From NCBI GenBank assembly GCA_964561235.1, contig CAZLOV010000034.1, forward strand, positions 1-18,600: DNA of 18,600 nucleotides, written 5' to 3'. Shown here in pieces: positions 16,901 to 18,600 of the stretch. Source of the stretch: JBCBSP01 sp964561235 (lineage in GTDB: Bacteria; Pseudomonadota; Alphaproteobacteria; Caulobacterales; Maricaulaceae). A model generated the notes under the pieces. That model saw only the letters and a program-made list of their open reading frames with translations. It made no database searches and was not told the origin of the DNA. Every line of letters begins with the position of its first letter. Positions within the stretch are counted from its first letter, which is position 1. The translations under genes were made by a program, and so were the position numbers.

Positions 16901-17223
16901 CCCTGAATGACCGTGAACTGGTCAAGGATGTCGTCGGCGTTCACAAGGCCGAGGTCGCGGGAGACTTCGCCCGTGACGACCTGAACCGGCGAGATCGAGG
17001 TGAACTCGTTGCGGCTGATGCGCGAACCGGTGACGACGATGCGTTCCTGTTCGCCAGCGCCTTCTTCCTCGTCCTCGTCGTCCTCGACGACGACGGGCGC
17101 GTCCTGATCTTCATCCTCGGCTTCCTGCGCGAAGGCCGGAGAGAACCCGAGGCCGGCCGCCAGGAAACCGGCAAGAATCGTGGAGCGCAGAAGGCGCTCC
17201 TTATCCCAATTGCTCACGATCAT
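13981..17223 (-). CDS. TonB-dependent outer-membrane receptor
   Basis: This 1080-residue protein is a TonB-dependent receptor, which imports bulky nutrients across the outer membrane using energy from TonB-ExbBD. A signal peptide ends at AFA (30-32). A very acidic stretch (about 34-59) and a TonB-box-like ERIVVTGSRI (60-69) follow. The plug domain (about 75-215) shows SPVQVVTGE, PSLRGLASS, LVLVNSRRYGPIG and IERVEVLLDGASSIYGSDAIAGVINYI, and the rest is the beta-barrel ending in terminal Phe. Ten cysteines fall into five pairs. Substrate is not deducible; no transporter or enzyme partner lies beside it. The ATG at 17223 directly abuts the AAGGGGA ribosome site, so the in-frame GTG at 17217, 6 bases further, is probably the true start (two residues shorter). 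It is monocistronic with its own terminator. Confidence 0.95.
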   Translation of the reverse strand: MIVSNWDKERLLRSTILAGFLAAGLGFSPAFAQEAEDEDQDAPVVVEDDEDEEEGAGEQERIVVTGSRISRNEFTSISPVQVVTGEVSRDLGLVNADDILDQFTVIQGQQTDLGVSTVVQPTEAFTTFGAVTPSLRGLASSITGRSRNLVLVNSRRYGPIGVGGAPANPDVSLIPGSLIERVEVLLDGASSIYGSDAIAGVINYILRDDIDGLEVDVFRTQSQFVGDDRSMVISAATGVQGDRGSWTAAFEYNKQNAVTRADRRRINESDQLPDGLLCDPELEINENTGEIFRGCSSFLADFITFGSEGTIVVTPGTTNFGFPGFSRLAGPPFNDPTTFGDINQPLTRSFPQDQLATVIPDTERYTFYVTGEYDLDLYTAPQAYFEFNYSERDLQTVAFNQGVIDFTEDTFGNPGFSDGIIVNLLEETVDQNIAVVRGVTGLRGELPFLDGAFGSSLSNWTYDTSLLYHRSRGTQAIFGRPRTDNVAAVLLGSVDANGTFQCDLRDQPGTGSFFDVPTVCPPVNFFDPQFITTGRFADQASNDFIFANALQTTLVNQFTFQGFTSGDLYDIPFGGTVSAAIGWEYRLDQIETVNDGLVATPNSFTSGNTDVGSNGERNIWEGFLELSIPLIENKPFVDRFQIDVATRYTEEQFFGAAWTYQIKGEYAPVDYFSVAAGFGTSFRAPDTGEQFGTGTTFQAFTRQDPCLPSTNTLETADGTNNPPGVPDGVVFYDATQDERQQSVIDLCEQLGVQLPTGPLDVAGASALGLFGLGTPSGSFQNFSVLFANGGSTTVNPETSEAFFAKATLQQPWFDMFDLSLSINYFEYEVEDSIGQLSSGLILGNCFNDPNAVVVNGVIQGDLCQFQERDPNTGLLTFVNEASFNLGVLTSRGIDYNAQFNMNLADLPQLGQYMSPMGDDLRLGVTFRATQSLENAEDVSGNGVFNDNLGEFGFPELQYNITNQLSWGDFTVLHRYQYREATDNGLNPFGGGNVCVPALNARGEDSSGCTEYIDLPNVSLHDLTAVYQHDTWRIRGGVQNLMNTVVVRDVAIPSDGETGTPFGLGYSLNGRTFFMNISKVF

Positions 17224-17264
17224 TCCCCTTTATGAGCTTTTCAAGCTTCTCCGCTTGGCGCGGA

Positions 17265-17295
17265 ATTATCAGCGCGGATCAACGCACCTGATCAA
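17265..17295 (-). promoter_or_regulatory. possible promoter of the TonB receptor gene
   Basis: On the minus strand TTGATC (17295-17290) and GATAAT (17270-17265) are 19 bases apart, about 40 bases upstream of the start. The spacing is longer than ideal. A second TTGATC at 17282-17277 is too close to serve as a -35. Confidence 0.3.
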
Positions 17296-17530
17296 AGTAT
17301 GACAACCACGTAATGATGTAGTCCAGCGCCGTTCGCGGGATTCCGCAGCATGTCGCCGCGCTCCGGGGCGCTGTGTGACATTGAAGCCATACTAAAAATA
17401 CGCGAAGGGTCTGCCTCGCAACGCCCCGAAGCCTGTGCCGGGCCGGGCCGATCCGACGCCGCAAGGCGCCGGCGTCCGCGCCGCAAGCGTTGCATCCGCG
17501 CCGCACGCGCATGCTCGGGGTAGACATGTG

Positions 17531-17588
17531 GAAAGCGCCGTCAGGCGGCGTGACGCGGGCATGTCGGCGGGCTCAACCCGGCGCTTTC
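17531..17588. repeat. 10-bp perfect inverted repeat in the spacer before tRNA-Val
   Basis: GAAAGCGCCG (17531-17540) and CGGCGCTTTC (17579-17588) are exact reverse complements with 38 bases between. It could fold into a long stem-loop or be a protein site; no T-run follows, so it is not a terminator. Confidence 0.5.
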
Positions 17589-17617
17589 GGCCGCCTGCGC
17601 AAAGCCGCATCCTGCGC

Positions 17618-17647
17618 TTGATCCGCCGGGCCTCATGCGGCTATAGC
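17618..17647 (+). promoter_or_regulatory. probable housekeeping promoter of tRNA-Val
   Basis: TTGATC at 17618-17623 and TATAGC at 17642-17647 are 18 bases apart. The predicted start near 17654 leaves a leader of about 14 bases before the tRNA. Confidence 0.5.
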
Positions 17648-17667
17648 CAAGGCTTGCCTGTCGGTGA

Positions 17668-17744
<77 letters not shown>

Positions 17745-17847
17745 CAGGTTTACCCAGAAAATTCAAGTGCTTGAGCGGCATGTAAACGCGCGCAGCACGC
17801 GCCCTTGCGCACGCCGGCGGACCCGTCCGCCAAAGGCTGGAAAAGCC

Positions 17848-17883
17848 GCAAAAGAAAAAGGCCCGCTTCAATGAGCGGGCCTT
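17848..17883 (-). terminator. intrinsic terminator of the S9 peptidase gene
   Basis: A 10-bp stem (17858-17867 with 17874-17883) is followed on the minus strand by TTTTTCTTTTGCGGC, 23 bp beyond the peptidase stop. The sequence shares stem and tail with the terminator at 13921-13957. Confidence 0.88.
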
Positions 17884-17906
17884 GAAAATCCAGGAACTCG
17901 TAACGA

Positions 17907-18575
17907 CTACAAGCCGCCGGGGCCGCAGTCGTTTGAAAGGAAATTTGAAATCTCAGTGTAGAGTTCGATCTGATGTTCATAGAAAAGCGTGTTGAAGAAG
18001 TGATCAGCACCTTCGAGAATAACGAAGCGATGCGGCTTGTTATTCCGCTCCAGGCCATTCACGAACGCTCTGCTATGGCGGATCAGAACGCGCTGATCCA
18101 AATCACCGTGCACCAGCATGATCGGGATGTTCACATCCGCGGTCATGTCCTCGGGAACGAGGCCGGCATAACCTTCTTCGAGCTGGGCGAACTGTATCCG
18201 GCTCAACCCTCCGCCCCTGAAATTTGCCCGGAACCGGATCGGATCGCTCACCGGCGCTCCAGCGATCGCGCACTGGTAGAGCTGGTCGTCCCGTAATGAG
18301 GCGACCAGCGCGGCGTACCCACCGTAGGACCAGCCGAACATCGCCAGCCTGTCCGGGTCGGCGAGCCCCTGCCCAACAAGCCAGCGTGCGCCGTCGTCCT
18401 TATCGTCCTGCATCGCGAGGCCCCACTCGCCGAAGCTGGAGGTCCAGTGATCAATGCCATAGCCAAGCGAGCCTCGGAATTGTGGCTGCATAACGAGGTA
18501 ACCGCGGCTCGCGAGAAACTGGCCCCACTCGTCGTAATTGATGATCTCTGACCTGCGCCCCGTTTGGCCCCGCAT
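17907..18575 (-). CDS. S9 (prolyl oligopeptidase family) peptidase, catalytic domain only; frame broken upstream
   Basis: The 222 readable residues are the alpha/beta-hydrolase catalytic domain of an S9 peptidase, which cleaves short peptides and is often exported in this group. The triad is intact: Ser83 in GWSYGGYAAL, Asp160 in HGDLDQRV, His192 in EGADHFFN. INYDEWGQFLASRGY and QPQFRGSLGYG also match. Family members carry an N-terminal beta-propeller of several hundred residues and an oxyanion-hole HGGP just before this region. Here an in-frame TAA (18578-18576) directly precedes the ATG at 18575, and HGGP cannot be read; the frame before the stop ends in GLPF, as expected just before HGGP. 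I infer a frameshift or deletion, real or a sequence error, rather than a true short gene. The rest of the gene would lie beyond the window. Base composition is clearly lower in GC than neighbours. A terminator follows. Confidence 0.85.
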   Translation of the reverse strand: MRGQTGRRSEIINYDEWGQFLASRGYLVMQPQFRGSLGYGIDHWTSSFGEWGLAMQDDKDDGARWLVGQGLADPDRLAMFGWSYGGYAALVASLRDDQLYQCAIAGAPVSDPIRFRANFRGGGLSRIQFAQLEEGYAGLVPEDMTADVNIPIMLVHGDLDQRVLIRHSRAFVNGLERNNKPHRFVILEGADHFFNTLFYEHQIELYTEISNFLSNDCGPGGL

Positions 18576-18600
18576 TTAAAATGGGAGTCCGCTCAACAAG

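Larger units (their letters stand above)
17224..17667. other. 444-bp spacer between the TonB receptor and tRNA-Val, no convincing gene
   Basis: It holds the receptor leader and possible promoter (17265-17295), a 10-bp inverted repeat (17531-17588), a smaller GC hairpin (17455-17476) and the tRNA promoter (17618-17647). Short open frames here (up to 82 codons) have no family-like sequence or ribosome sites. Confidence 0.6.

Noticed and set aside
15637..17235. 532-codon plus-strand open frame opposite the TonB receptor
   Set aside because: Antisense shadow of a clearly real receptor gene; low-complexity Arg/Ala/Val/Asp composition and no motif.
17279..17527. Small minus-strand frame of 82 codons in the spacer before the TonB receptor
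   Set aside because: No ribosome site, Arg- and Cys-rich composition without family likeness, and it overlaps the likely receptor promoter.

Overview
The window looks like a chromosomal segment of a GC-rich alphaproteobacterium, most likely of the Caulobacterales/Maricaulales group (Hyphomonadaceae- or Maricaulis-like). This is inferred from a CpdR-type cell-cycle response regulator, a ROSE-type RNA thermometer in front of an IbpA-like small heat-shock gene, a 1080-residue TonB-dependent receptor, a DUF2793 protein and short AT-poor spacers. No transposase, integrase, CRISPR array or plasmid gene was seen.

Left part (1-3766, all minus strand): a DUF2793 protein cut by the window edge, then a three-gene operon read right to left: kdsD (arabinose-5-phosphate isomerase), a membrane-anchored protein of unknown function, and a phosphomannomutase/phosphoglucomutase. 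The three are joined by ATGA start/stop overlaps. Its theme is sugar-phosphate supply for LPS or other surface glycans. Divergent from it, across a 135-bp spacer holding a striking CTAG-containing inverted repeat, runs a plus-strand block: rfbC (dTDP-rhamnose pathway), gpmA (phosphoglycerate mutase), a deaminase-only RibD-like gene, a two-module pentapeptide-repeat gene and nadE (glutamine-dependent NAD synthetase). nadE contains a run of 10 N that looks like an artefactual scaffold join.

Middle part (9300-13860): a minus-strand hsp20/ibpA-like gene with a GTG start and a ROSE hairpin; a plus-strand lipoprotein with a methyltransferase fold; converging on it, an XRE regulator-hisN pair (minus); then an N-formylglutamate amidohydrolase family gene (minus) divergent from cpdR (plus).

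Right part (13860-18600): back-to-back intrinsic terminators, the large TonB-dependent receptor (minus), a 444-bp spacer without a convincing gene, tRNA-Val(GAC), and the C-terminal catalytic domain of an S9 peptidase (minus). The peptidase reading frame is broken by an in-frame stop near the right edge, and its base composition is visibly poorer in GC than the rest.

I found no clearly new multi-gene system. The most worthwhile signals are the ROSE thermometer, the kdsD/rfbC inverted repeat, the deaminase-only RibD, the exported methyltransferase-fold lipoprotein, the duplicated pentapeptide architecture, the paired cysteines of the TonB receptor, the shared terminator module, the nadE gap artefact and the broken peptidase.
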